This document shows, one piece after another, positions 48,245-56,574 of a stretch of 64,000 nt of DNA. The stretch spans positions 1 through 64,000 of the forward strand of contig NZ_CP094537.1 of the NCBI RefSeq assembly GCF_022811645.1, written 5' to 3'. This DNA comes from Hymenobacter monticola. GTDB taxonomy: Bacteria > Bacteroidota > Bacteroidia > Cytophagales > Hymenobacteraceae. Positions within the stretch are counted from its first letter, which is position 1. Each line of letters begins with the position of its first letter. Under the pieces are notes generated by a model. It made no database searches and was not told the origin of the DNA. It worked only from the letters and a program-made list of their open reading frames with translations. Both the position numbers and the translations under genes were made by a program.

Positions 48245-48523
48245 TCAATGATAATCGAGGTAGTCAACGTCTACGGCATCCTCGCCCTCGAAGCGAAAGA
48301 TGATTTTCCAGTTGGCTTTGATTTTAACCGAGTAGAAGTCCTTGCGGTCGCCCTTCAACTGGTGATAGTCGGAGCCGGGCGTGTTCATTTCCTCGGGACG
48401 CTTCACCGCATCCAAGCGGGTGAGAACGTTGGTAATTCGTACTAAATGGTCTGCGGGCAACTTGGAAGCGTCGCCTTTTTCGTAAAGCAGCTTAAGCGGT
48501 TTGCTTTGAAAGGAAAGTATCAT
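48245..48523 (-). CDS. higB: HigB-family (RelE-like) toxin
   Basis: The 92-residue protein has the RelE/HigB fold pattern: LPADHLVRITNVLTRLDAVK in the helices and FYSVKIKANWKIIFRFEGED in the sheet, ending DVDYLDYH. HigB toxins cut mRNA on the ribosome. The toxin-first order with higA just after is canonical. It starts a minus-strand run that continues to fic. Confidence 0.9.
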   Translation of the reverse strand: MILSFQSKPLKLLYEKGDASKLPADHLVRITNVLTRLDAVKRPEEMNTPGSDYHQLKGDRKDFYSVKIKANWKIIFRFEGEDAVDVDYLDYH

Positions 48524-48677
48524 GGACTACTCTGGTGTTTTTTAAATTAATCTTTATCATCCTATTAGGGGTTATTGGTGGTTGGTTTCAGGGTTATAAC
48601 GCAAATGTAACCTGACACGTTCCATGTTACAGCATTTTTTTTAACATGCCATAAGGTGTCTATCAGTTTGCCATTGG
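48524..48677 (-). promoter_or_regulatory. higBA upstream region with inverted repeat
   Basis: The AT-rich stretch upstream of higB contains GTAAC...GTTAC arms flanking ACACGTTCC-like sequence at 48607-48630, a candidate HigA operator. No other gene is visible up to 48882 except a weak frame at 48723-48878. Confidence 0.4.
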
Positions 48678-48882
48678 TTGGCCGGGTATACATGGGCACT
48701 GCTGTGCTGTAGGGCAGTGACCATGGCTACTTCCCTGCTTCGTTACTTTCTGCAGCAAAACAGCGCTACTTCGGTGGCCATCTCCCTGCTGGTGGCACTG
48801 CCGCTGCTGGGCAGCTCGTCGGCGACTCTAGCATTGCCCTCGGGCTGTCCGGTAGGACAACCTCGCACTGACTGTTAAATAT

Positions 48883-50223
48883 ATGAATTCAGTTATATTT
48901 TCTGTCTCCAAGCCCACATTTGCCGAAGCCCTGCGCTTCTGGCTGAAGCTGGGCTTCATCAGCTTCGGCGGCCCGGCGGGCCAGATTGCCATCCTGCACA
49001 CCGTGCTGGTGGAGCAGAAGCGCTGGATTTCTGACGCCAAGTTTCTGCACGCACTCAACTATTGTATGCTGCTGCCCGGCCCGGAAGCGCAGCAGTTGGC
49101 CACCTACATCGGCTGGCTGCTGCATGGCACACGGGGTGGGATGGTGGCGGGCGTTCTGTTCGTGCTGCCGTCGGTGTTCATCCTGCTGGCGCTGAGCGTG
49201 CTTTACGTGACGGTGGGGACACTGCCGGCCCTGCAGGGCGTATTCCTGGGCCTGAAGCCAGCGGTGGTGGCCATCATCGTGCTGGCCATGGTGAAGATTG
49301 GGCAAAAGTCCCTGCTCAGTCCGTTGCATTACGCAGTGGCAGTGGCCAGCTTCGTGGGCATCTTCTGGCTGAACGTCCCTTTTCCGGCGCTCATCCTGGG
49401 CGCGGCGGCCGTGGCGCTGGTAGCACGCCGATTCTTTCCGGCCCCCGTGGCCACGGCCGCCGCGCAGGCCCGCGCCGTGCAGGCCGAAGAAGGGTACTAC
49501 CTGACGACGCATTCTATTGTGCCCGGAACCGGTTTTTCGGCTGCCCGGCTGCTGCGACAGTTGGTCGCTGCCGGGGCGCTGTGGGCTGCCCCGCTGGCCC
49601 TACTGGGAGCCTTCGCGCCGGACTTCGGGTTTTGGCGGGGATTGAGTATGTTTTTCACCCAGGCCGCACTAGTGACCTTCGGCGGAGCGTACGCCGTGCT
49701 GCCCTACGTGGCGCAGGTGAGTGTAGAAAAGCTGCACTGGCTCACGCCGGGGCAGATGCTCGACGGGCTGGCCCTGGGCGAAACCACGCCCGGGCCACTT
49801 ATCATGGTGCTGGCCTTTGTGGGCTTTATGGGCGGATACACCCACTTTGGCGGCTCGCTGCTGCTGGCGGCGGGCGGGTTGCTGACCACTACCTACTATA
49901 CCTTTCTCCCCAGCTTTGTCTACATTCTGGTGGGGGCTCCCCTGATTGAGCGGACCCAACACAATGCCTCGCTGAAAGCGGTGCTGAGCATCATCACGGC
50001 GGCCGTGGTGGGGGTCGTCCTCAACCTGGCCGTATACTTGGGCCGGGCGGTGCTCTTTCCGGCTGGACAGCTTTCCCCAGCACAGTTGCACTGGCCCAGC
50101 CTCTGCTGGTTGGTCGTATCGCTGGTCGCGCTTTACCGCTTTAAGGTGAACATGATACTCTGGATAGGCGTTAGTGCCGGAACGGGGCTGCTCTATTATC
50201 TGCTGACTACTTTCATCGGGTAA
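48883..50223 (+). CDS. chrA: chromate transporter, CHR family
   Basis: The 446-residue inner-membrane protein is a long-chain CHR transporter with two homologous halves. The first has FWLKLGFISFGGPAGQIAIL and LLPGPEAQQLATYIGWLLHG, the second FFTQAALVTFGGAYAVLPYV and LALGETTPGPLIMVLAFVGF. It exports chromate and gives resistance. The order chrA followed by a DUF1259 gene is frequent in chromate-resistance loci. Confidence 0.92.
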   Translation: MNSVIFSVSKPTFAEALRFWLKLGFISFGGPAGQIAILHTVLVEQKRWISDAKFLHALNYCMLLPGPEAQQLATYIGWLLHGTRGGMVAGVLFVLPSVFILLALSVLYVTVGTLPALQGVFLGLKPAVVAIIVLAMVKIGQKSLLSPLHYAVAVASFVGIFWLNVPFPALILGAAAVALVARRFFPAPVATAAAQARAVQAEEGYYLTTHSIVPGTGFSAARLLRQLVAAGALWAAPLALLGAFAPDFGFWRGLSMFFTQAALVTFGGAYAVLPYVAQVSVEKLHWLTPGQMLDGLALGETTPGPLIMVLAFVGFMGGYTHFGGSLLLAAGGLLTTTYYTFLPSFVYILVGAPLIERTQHNASLKAVLSIITAAVVGVVLNLAVYLGRAVLFPAGQLSPAQLHWPSLCWLVVSLVALYRFKVNMILWIGVSAGTGLLYYLLTTFIG

Positions 50224-50262
50224 TTCTCACTCCTTATAGTATATGCTGCTCTGACTCACTTT

Positions 50263-51309
50263 ATGACCGACTCCCGTTTTTCCCGCCGCGACTGGCTTAA
50301 GACGGCGGCATTGGCTACCACGCCGGTGTTGCTGGGCGCGCTGCCGACCGTATCCGATGCCGCCCCACCAGTGCCCGCAACGGCCAAAACCCCGGCCTTG
50401 AGCGCAGCCGACATTGCCGCCATCGAAGCCGCGCTGGGCAAGAAGGGCACCTACGTGGAGCCCCAGGCCACACACACCACCCCGCTGCCGCGCAATGATT
50501 TGAAGGTAACCATCAAGGGCGAGCCCGTGCCGATTTCGTTCGGTTTTGGCGGTTGGGTGGCCATTAAGCACACGCTCGACGGCAAGTCGGCCATGCTCAT
50601 GAGCGACACGGTGCTGCTGCAGGAAGAGGTGAACCCGCTCATGTCGGCGGCGCTGGCCCAGGGGCTTGAAATTGGGGCCGTGCACAACCACTTTTTCTAC
50701 GAGGAGCCGCGCATCTTCTACATGCACATCCACGGCATGGGCACGCCCGGGGAGTTGGCCAGGAAGTTTGCCGCCGCCCTCAAAGACTCGAAGCTGCTGC
50801 CGGCCAACCAGCCCAAACCAGTAGCCGCTGCCGCTCCCGCGCAGCCGGGCAACAACGCAACGCCAAGCGCCGGACCGCCGACGGGCAAGGAGCTATTCGA
50901 CCTACCGGCCCTGGACAAGTTAGTTGGGTACCAAGGCGTGGTGAACGGGCCGACCTACAAATACACGGTGGGTCGGGCCGACCTGCAATCCATCATGATG
51001 GGCACGGAGATGACCGCCGCCATCGGCCTGAACTCCTGGGCAGCCTTTGCCGGCAAGCAGGCCGACGCGCACATTGCCGGCGACATTGCTATGCTGGAAA
51101 GCGAGGTAAACCCGGTGATTAAAACCCTGCGGGCCCACAACCTCGAAGTGGTGGCCGTGCACAACCACATGCTGTTTGACCAGCCCCGCATGATGTTCCT
51201 GCATTACTACGGCCGGGGTCCGGCCGCGCAGTTGGCCACCGGCTTTCGTGCTGCGCTCAATCAATTGGGCAAAGGCAAAGCAGCAGGGATGCAAGACATG
51301 AAGCACTAA
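50263..51309 (+). CDS. DUF1259 (LppY/LpqO) protein, chromate-locus partner
   Basis: The 348-residue exported protein begins with a Tat-like signal (SRRDWLKTAALATTPVLLG). It has two DUF1259 repeats with matching cores: VNPLMSAALAQGLEIGAVHN plus HFFYEEPRIFYMHIHG in the first, and VNPVIKTLRAHNLEVVAVHN plus HMLFDQPRMMFLHYYG in the second. The repeated HNH and HxH residues suggest metal binding. It follows chrA by 39 bp and likely works with it in the periplasm. Confidence 0.85.
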   Translation: MTDSRFSRRDWLKTAALATTPVLLGALPTVSDAAPPVPATAKTPALSAADIAAIEAALGKKGTYVEPQATHTTPLPRNDLKVTIKGEPVPISFGFGGWVAIKHTLDGKSAMLMSDTVLLQEEVNPLMSAALAQGLEIGAVHNHFFYEEPRIFYMHIHGMGTPGELARKFAAALKDSKLLPANQPKPVAAAAPAQPGNNATPSAGPPTGKELFDLPALDKLVGYQGVVNGPTYKYTVGRADLQSIMMGTEMTAAIGLNSWAAFAGKQADAHIAGDIAMLESEVNPVIKTLRAHNLEVVAVHNHMLFDQPRMMFLHYYGRGPAAQLATGFRAALNQLGKGKAAGMQDMKH

Positions 51310-51380
51310 GGCAGTACAATCAACTGGGCCTTGCAAACGAACGTGTAAGGAATGGCAAGAATTGAGGTATAGCAAATCGA

Positions 51381-51410
51381 AAACGAGCGGGCTGAGTAGT
51401 CCGCTCGTTT
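51381..51410 (+). terminator. terminator after chrA-DUF1259
   Basis: AAACGAGCGG (51381-51390) and CCGCTCGTTT (51401-51410) form a perfect 10-bp stem with a 10-base loop, 71 bp after the DUF1259 stop. The rest of 51310-51620 contains no feature that I can name. Confidence 0.75.
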
Positions 51411-51621
51411 CGTTTGTAACTGCGGATGTGGTTCGTTGCAAATGGGATGGACTGCCTGAACCATCATACCAAAGGAACGACAAGTAATATCGACAGTTTA
51501 GGTACGATAAGGCTTTCTTCTGCACGCTTTTATTCTTTCTAGAAAAGCTAAGCTTTAAACCAAGGGCTGCTCATTTATTCAATGTCAGATGATTTGCTTC
51601 GGATAAAGCAAGCGACGTCTT

Positions 51622-51653
51622 TAGAATATGCACAGAATCCCCGCCTAGCTTGC
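51622..51653 (+). promoter_or_regulatory. regulon promoter 1 (upstream of the 74-aa gene)
   Basis: TAGAAT (51622) and CAGAAT (51633) are 11 bp apart, then 7 bp, then TAGCTTGC (51646-51653), a -7-like box. It shares its architecture with five other sites in this island. Confidence 0.55.
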
Positions 51654-51697
51654 CGACAGGCAGCTGTCCACCTCCGCGGCGCCTCTGCAAGCTCACG

Positions 51698-51922
51698 ATG
51701 GCTAAAATGCCGCCTTTTTTCAGTTGCCTCCAGCCCGAAACGGGAGTTCAGCCCCCTCTGGCCGGGCGCTACCCCTACCACGACAACGACCAGTGCCCGG
51801 ACGGGCAAGCCGTAAAACAGGCAGGGCAGTGGCAGTACTACGAGCCCACCACCGTGGCCGAAACCCGGGCCCGCTGCCCGCGCTGCGTGGAACTGGACCC
51901 CACCCACCGACGCACCGCGTAG
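51698..51922 (+). CDS. small Cys-containing protein, 74 aa
   Basis: The short protein contains RYPYHDNDQCPDGQAVKQAG and ends in TRARCPRCVELD. Its Cys/His set (C, CxxC, H) may bind zinc. The pattern is seen in orphan Bacteroidota proteins. ATG 51698 follows a promoter of the CAGAAT class. The function is unknown. Confidence 0.55.
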   Translation: MAKMPPFFSCLQPETGVQPPLAGRYPYHDNDQCPDGQAVKQAGQWQYYEPTTVAETRARCPRCVELDPTHRRTA

Positions 51923-52035
51923 CCTTAGAGGCAAAAAACTATCAACGGCAGGAGAGGAGCTTGTTAAGTCCGGCCCGGGCGTGCGGCACTGCGGCGGAAT
52001 CTTTTTTACTGATTGTCCAAAAAAGGTTGTCACGC

Positions 52036-52067
52036 CAGAATGCCGACAGAATGGGCGGGTAGGTTTG
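52036..52067 (+). promoter_or_regulatory. regulon promoter 2 (upstream of the PepSY-like gene)
   Basis: CAGAAT (52036-52041) and CAGAAT (52047-52052) are 11 bp apart, followed after 7 bp by the perfect -7 box TAGGTTTG (52060-52067). There is no normal -33 box, which fits an activator-dependent promoter. Confidence 0.65.
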
Positions 52068-52096
52068 CGGCATCCCTTCACCTAATTCCCAATCCC

Positions 52097-52534
52097 ATGA
52101 AGAAGTACCTGCTGCTATTGGCCCTGCTGCCGCTGGCCGCCCTCTCCGCCCAGGCCCAGAAAGTGGCCGAAAAGCAAGTGCCCGCCGCCGTGCTGGCCAC
52201 GTTTAAGCAGGCCCACCCCACAGCCAAGGGCGTGAAGTGGGAAAAGGAAGACGCCAACTACGAAGCCGGCTACGAGCAGGGCGAAGAAGAGCTGTCGGTG
52301 GTGATTACGCCCACGGGCACGCTGCTGGAAACCGAAACCGAGATGAAAGTAGCGCAGCTGCCGGCTCCCGTGCGCGCCGCCCTGACCAGCCAGTACCAAG
52401 GCTATAAAGTGAGTGAAGCGGCCCGGATAGTAACCGCCGCCACCGGCACGACGGTGTACGAGGCCGAAGTCAGCCGGGCGGGCAAGAAGCAGGACCTGCT
52501 CTTCAACGCCGACGGCACGGTGGTTAAAAAGTAG
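52097..52534 (+). CDS. PepSY-like periplasmic protein
   Basis: The 145-residue protein has a signal peptide (LLALLPLAALSAQAQ) and two repeats of the PepSY-like (DUF2874) fold: FKQAHPTAKGVKWEKEDANY with YEAGYEQGEEELSVVITPTG, and a second repeat with LTSQYQGYKVSEAARIVTAA. Such proteins are common near two-component systems and may bind metals or inhibit proteases. A paralogue is at 54475. Confidence 0.8.
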   Translation: MKKYLLLLALLPLAALSAQAQKVAEKQVPAAVLATFKQAHPTAKGVKWEKEDANYEAGYEQGEEELSVVITPTGTLLETETEMKVAQLPAPVRAALTSQYQGYKVSEAARIVTAATGTTVYEAEVSRAGKKQDLLFNADGTVVKK

Positions 52535-52571
52535 CCGAACGCTCAGATTGGCCGAAGAGCCACCAATTACC

Positions 52572-52606
52572 CAGAGGCAGTTCCTGACAGGGGCTGCCTC
52601 TGCGCT
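52572..52606 (+). terminator. terminator after the PepSY-like gene
   Basis: CAGAGGCAG (52572-52580) and CTGCCTCTG (52594-52602) form a perfect 9-bp stem followed shortly by CTTTT. Confidence 0.75.
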
Positions 52607-52684
52607 TTTACCGGAAGGGGGGGCACCGATGCAGCCTGGTCTGCTGCCCGGCTAAATCCCCTGTTCACAACGCTCTCCGGAATC

Positions 52685-52716
52685 CAGATTCTCGACAGAT
52701 TTCGCCGCTAGGTTTG
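52685..52716 (+). promoter_or_regulatory. regulon promoter 3 (upstream of the first PAP2 gene)
   Basis: CAGATT (52685-52690) and CAGATT (52696-52701) are 11 bp apart, then 7 bp, then TAGGTTTG (52709-52716). Confidence 0.65.
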
Positions 52717-52779
52717 CCGCATTTCGGGCGAAGCACCGCGGCTGCCCGGGACCTATTGTTTCACGCCAGCTGTCCGAAA

Positions 52780-53601
52780 ATGACGTTTATTGCCACTTCC
52801 CGCGCCTTGGTCGCGGTTGTTTTCCTCGGGCTCGCGGGGCCCGTCCGGGCACAGATTCCTCAGAATCCGACGCCGCCGGCCGTAGCCGATTCGCTGCACA
52901 AGTTCGAGAAGCCGGTAACGGCGGTGTTGCTGCCGGCCAAGCCCTGGTACCGCGGCAAGCTGGTCAAGGCCACCATCGTGCCGGCCCTGCTTATCGGCTA
53001 CGGGGCCTACACCTTCAACGGCGGCGGCTTCTACACCAACCAGGAGGCCAGCCGCGACATCCACAAGGTGTTTCCCACGTTCCGCACCCGCGCCGACGAC
53101 ATCCTCATCTTCGCGCCTTACCTGGAGCTGGGGGCCGTTATCCTGTCCGGCGTGGAGTCGCGCGACGACCGCCTCAACATCGGGCTGGTGCTGCTGAAAA
53201 GCGAGCTGATTATGCTCACCACGGTGTTTGCGGTAAAGAACCTATCCCAGGAAACCCGGCCCGATGGCTCCGACAACCTCTCCTTTCCCTCGGGCCACAC
53301 CGCCCAGGCCTTTTTGGCGGCCAGCATCGTGCACACCGAGTTCCGGGACAAAAGCCAGTGGTACGGCATCGGGGCGTATACCATCGCCACGAGTGTGGCC
53401 GCGCTGCGCATGATAAACAACAAGCACTGGCAGAGCGACGTGGTGGCCGGCGCGGGCTTTGGCATCCTTTCGGCCCACCTGGGCTACCTCACCCACCGCA
53501 ACCGCTGGGGCCGCAAGCCGACGCTGGTGGGCCTGAACGTGGCCCCGGCCTACTTCGGGGGCGGCACCCCGGGCCTAACGCTGAGCTGGCGCGCCCACTA
53601 A
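52780..53601 (+). CDS. PAP2-family phosphatase, exported
   Basis: The 273-residue protein has a signal peptide and an acid-phosphatase core: KNLSQETRPDG (motif 1, K...RP), LSFPSGHTAQAFLAAS (motif 2, PSGH) and RMINNKHWQSDVVAG (motif 3, the catalytic His in NNKHWQSD). PAP2 enzymes remove phosphate from lipids such as undecaprenyl diphosphate or lipid A. The ATG is 52780. A second PAP2 gene follows 45 bp later. Confidence 0.85.
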   Translation: MTFIATSRALVAVVFLGLAGPVRAQIPQNPTPPAVADSLHKFEKPVTAVLLPAKPWYRGKLVKATIVPALLIGYGAYTFNGGGFYTNQEASRDIHKVFPTFRTRADDILIFAPYLELGAVILSGVESRDDRLNIGLVLLKSELIMLTTVFAVKNLSQETRPDGSDNLSFPSGHTAQAFLAASIVHTEFRDKSQWYGIGAYTIATSVAALRMINNKHWQSDVVAGAGFGILSAHLGYLTHRNRWGRKPTLVGLNVAPAYFGGGTPGLTLSWRAH

Positions 53602-53646
53602 ACGGGCGAAAGGCGCCTTGCTGCTCCTTACTCTTCTGCCTTTGCC

Positions 53647-54375
53647 ATGACCATTCTCACCTCCCTGCTTGGCTTTTTCCGCCTGCTCTGGCAGCAGCAC
53701 CGCAGGCTGCTGCTCGGGCTGCTGCTGGGTTTTATCGGCCCCTGGTGCGTGTTTATCAAGGTGGCCCAGGAAGTGTGGGAAGACAAGGGCTTCCGCGGCG
53801 ACCAGGCCATCCTGGAGTTCCTCTATGCTCACGCCAACCCAGGTCTGAACGCGGTGGCCCTGTGGATGGCCCGGGCCGGCGGCACGCTCTGGACGCCGGT
53901 GGTGGAAGCGGCCGTGCTGCTGGGCCTGTTGCTGGCCCGTCAGCGCCGGGCAGCCCTGTTTTTTATCCTTTCGGTGGGCGGGGCCGGCGCCCTGAACCTG
54001 TTTGCCAAGCTGCTGCTGGCCCGCGCCCGCCCGGCGTTCTGGGTTTCTATTGCCCCGGAAACCACCTACAGCTTTCCCAGCGGGCACGCCATGGGCGCGG
54101 CGGCCCTGGCCCTGACGCTGGGGGTGCTGCTCTGGCCCACCCGGGCCCGCTGGATGGCCGTGGTCCTGGGCATGGCCTGGGCGCTGCTCATGGGCTGGTC
54201 GCGCATGTATTTGGGCGTGCATTTTCCCTCCGACGTGCTGGCCGGGTGGGTGGGCTCCATCGGCTGGGTCGGGGGCATGCACCTGCTCTTCGACCGCTAC
54301 GCCCTAGACCTGCGTCGGCTGTGGCGCGACACGCGCACCTACTGGCTGGCCCGGCACGGTTCGCAGCACCACTAA
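53647..54375 (+). CDS. PAP2-family phosphatase, integral membrane
   Basis: The 242-residue protein has about six membrane helices. The phosphatase motifs are KLLLARARPAF, YSFPSGHAMGAAALAL and SRMYLGVHFPSDVLAGWVGS. It resembles undecaprenyl-pyrophosphate or lipid phosphatases. It follows the first PAP2 gene without its own CAGAAT promoter, so the two probably form one operon. Confidence 0.85.
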   Translation: MTILTSLLGFFRLLWQQHRRLLLGLLLGFIGPWCVFIKVAQEVWEDKGFRGDQAILEFLYAHANPGLNAVALWMARAGGTLWTPVVEAAVLLGLLLARQRRAALFFILSVGGAGALNLFAKLLLARARPAFWVSIAPETTYSFPSGHAMGAAALALTLGVLLWPTRARWMAVVLGMAWALLMGWSRMYLGVHFPSDVLAGWVGSIGWVGGMHLLFDRYALDLRRLWRDTRTYWLARHGSQHH

Positions 54376-54388
54376 ATGGCTTCCGCTT

Positions 54389-54420
54389 CAGAATTGCTTC
54401 AGATTGCTTCCGTATGATGC
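54389..54420 (+). promoter_or_regulatory. regulon promoter 4 (upstream of the second PepSY-like gene)
   Basis: CAGAAT (54389) and CAGATT (54400) are 11 bp apart, then 7 bp, then TATGATGC (54413-54420), a weak -7 box. Confidence 0.5.
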
Positions 54421-54474
54421 TTTTGCCCGCCCGGCTTTCGGGTAAGGGCTCCGTTTTACCACTTTCTCCGCTCT

Positions 54475-54972
54475 ATGAAAAAGCTTCTTGTCTCCGCCGT
54501 GGTGCTGGGCGTTGTAGCCCTACTGGCCTTCTTCTGGTTTCGGGTAGCGGCACCCGAGCGTCCCCGTTCCGCCGCTTCCATTCCCGCCGCCGTGATGACG
54601 GCCTTTCAAACGGCGTACCCCAACGCCCGCGCCGTGAAGTGGACCCGGGAACACGGGCAGTTCGAGGCCGAGTTCAACGACGGCGCCACCGAGAAAAAGA
54701 CCTGGCTCATGTTCACGAACGCCGGCGCCGTGACGGAGACCGAAGTCGAGATTGACCCGGCCGAGCTGCCGGCCCCGATAAGCGCCCGTCTGAGCACCTA
54801 CTACAAGGGCTACGACGTGACGGAAGCGGCCATCATCAAGCCCGACAGCGGCGGCACGATTTACGAAGCCGAAATTACGCAGGGCACCAACCAACGCGAC
54901 GTGTACCTGCTGGCGGACGGCACCGAAGTCAAAAACACCGAAACCAAGAAGGCCGACGCGACGGGGCTGTAG
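54475..54972 (+). CDS. PepSY-like protein, membrane-anchored, 165 aa
   Basis: An N-terminal signal anchor (LLVSAVVLGVVALLAFFWF) is followed by two PepSY-like units (FQTAYPNARAVKWTREHGQF and LSTYYKGYDVTEAAIIKPDS). It is a paralogue of 52097. It may sense or buffer a periplasmic signal for the regulator at 63307. Its promoter is of the CAGAAT class. Confidence 0.75.
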   Translation: MKKLLVSAVVLGVVALLAFFWFRVAAPERPRSAASIPAAVMTAFQTAYPNARAVKWTREHGQFEAEFNDGATEKKTWLMFTNAGAVTETEVEIDPAELPAPISARLSTYYKGYDVTEAAIIKPDSGGTIYEAEITQGTNQRDVYLLADGTEVKNTETKKADATGL

Positions 54973-55060
54973 CCCCTTCCGCAACCGAGCCGCTTGGCTA
55001 AGCTACCCAACAGCGATTCTGCTGTTGGAATCTGCGATTCGAGCGCCGGGATGGCCCATT

Positions 55061-55092
55061 CAGATTTGCTTCAGAAAGGGCACCGAAACTTG
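55061..55092 (+). promoter_or_regulatory. regulon promoter 5 (upstream of the TolC-like gene)
   Basis: CAGATT (55061) and CAGAAA (55072) are 11 bp apart, then 7 bp, then GAAACTTG (55085-55092). The -7 box is weak, so this is the least certain of the set. Confidence 0.4.
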
Positions 55093-55189
55093 TGCGAATC
55101 ATCGCCTCCCGCGCTTCACCCGCGGGCCTCCTTTCCGGCCCGCGCTGCAGTAGTAGAACAGTCCTTTTGTTGCACCAACACCCGTTGCC

Positions 55190-56554
55190 GTGACCGTTAC
55201 CCCCCCGAATCACCTCCCTGTTACCCCGGCCACCCCGCCCCGCTGGCGCGGCCTGTGGCTGCTGGCGCTGCCCTTGCTGCTGGCGGGCTGCGCCGGCACC
55301 AAGTCCACTTACACCCGCGAGCACGTGGCCCGGCGCCTGCAGGCCCGCGGCGGCTATGACATTGGGACGGCCCGCACGGCGGCGGCTCCGGCCCCGGCGC
55401 TGCCCAACCTGCAGGACGGCCTGAGCGAGGACGAAACCGTGAACCTGGCCCTAACGCGCAACCCCGCTTTCCAAGCTGACCTAAGCGCGCTGGCCCTGGC
55501 GCAGGCCGATTTGCAGGACGCCGGTCTGCTGGCTAACCCCGTGCTCAGCGGCGTGACGGCCTTTGGCACTTCGCCCGTGTCCCTGGCGCTGAACTTCGCC
55601 TCCGACCTGCTCTGGCAGCGCCCCGGCCGGGTGAGTGCCGCTCAGTTTGAAACCCAGCGCGTGGCCGAAAGCCTGGTCACCCGCGGGCTGCTCGTGAGCC
55701 GCGACGCCCAGGTGAGCTACACCGACATCACCCTGGCCGACGAACGGCTGCGCATTGCCCGCGAGGCCATCACCATGCGGGCCGAAGTGGCGCGCATCGT
55801 CCGAGCCCGCTACCGCGTGGGCGAGGCCAGCGAACTGGAAACCGTGGCGCCAAGTGCCGACTCCCTGCGTGCCGTGGACGACTACTACCGCGCCCGCCGC
55901 GACGCCCAGGTGGCCCGCCTGCGCCTGTTTGCCACCCTGGGCCTGGATTCGGTGAATGCCGATTCCGTGCGGTTCACGGTAGTTCCGGCGGCAGCAACCA
56001 CGGTGCCGCCGCTGCGCACGCTGCTGGATTCGGCTTACGCAGCCCGGCCCGACCTGTGGGCGGCCCGCATCGGCATCGAGGGCATCGGCAAGCGATTGCG
56101 CTGGGAGCGCAGCCGGGTGTTCTCGTTCGTGCTTTCGCTGAATGCGCGCCTGAATGACCCCAATCCTGTGCATCTGGGGCCGGGCGCGGCTATTGGCCTG
56201 CCCATTTTCAACCGCAACCAGGGCCGCATCTCGCGGGTAAAAGCCGAGCTAGAGCAAGCCTCCTGGCAGTACCTGGCCCTGCGGCAGACCGTGAACCTGG
56301 ACGTGCGGGAGGCCTACGCTCAGTACGAGCAGGCCACCCAGAGCGTGGCGCTGTGGGAGCGCAGCTACCTGCCCAGCCTGACCGACGCGCTGCGCCGCTC
56401 CACCAAGGCTTTCATAAACGGGGACTTTCCCTACGTGCAGGTGGCCGAAACCACCCGCCAGCTGCTCGACGCCCGCCAGCGCGCCGCCGATGCCCGCGCC
56501 GACCAGCGCCGCGCCCTGGCCCGGCTGCGCTACGCCGTGGGCGGCCGCTTCTAA
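55190..56554 (+). CDS. TolC-family outer-membrane efflux lipoprotein (CzcC/CusC-like)
   Basis: The 454-residue protein has a lipobox (LLLAGC, cysteine about residue 35) and two outer-membrane-factor repeats (SEDETVNLALTRNPAFQADL; LRTLLDSAYAARPDLWAARI), typical of CzcC-like proteins. It starts with GTG at 55190; I see no better ATG. It is followed by the adaptor and RND genes as a heavy-metal-type tripartite exporter. Confidence 0.88.
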   Translation: MTVTPPNHLPVTPATPPRWRGLWLLALPLLLAGCAGTKSTYTREHVARRLQARGGYDIGTARTAAAPAPALPNLQDGLSEDETVNLALTRNPAFQADLSALALAQADLQDAGLLANPVLSGVTAFGTSPVSLALNFASDLLWQRPGRVSAAQFETQRVAESLVTRGLLVSRDAQVSYTDITLADERLRIAREAITMRAEVARIVRARYRVGEASELETVAPSADSLRAVDDYYRARRDAQVARLRLFATLGLDSVNADSVRFTVVPAAATTVPPLRTLLDSAYAARPDLWAARIGIEGIGKRLRWERSRVFSFVLSLNARLNDPNPVHLGPGAAIGLPIFNRNQGRISRVKAELEQASWQYLALRQTVNLDVREAYAQYEQATQSVALWERSYLPSLTDALRRSTKAFINGDFPYVQVAETTRQLLDARQRAADARADQRRALARLRYAVGGRF

Positions 56555-56574
56555 CTCTTAGCATTCTTTCCTCT

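Noticed and set aside
48678..48878. Small frame before chrA with a hydrophobic stretch
   Set aside because: Weak start context, no homologue recognised, and it overlaps probable promoter sequence; left out as a gene.
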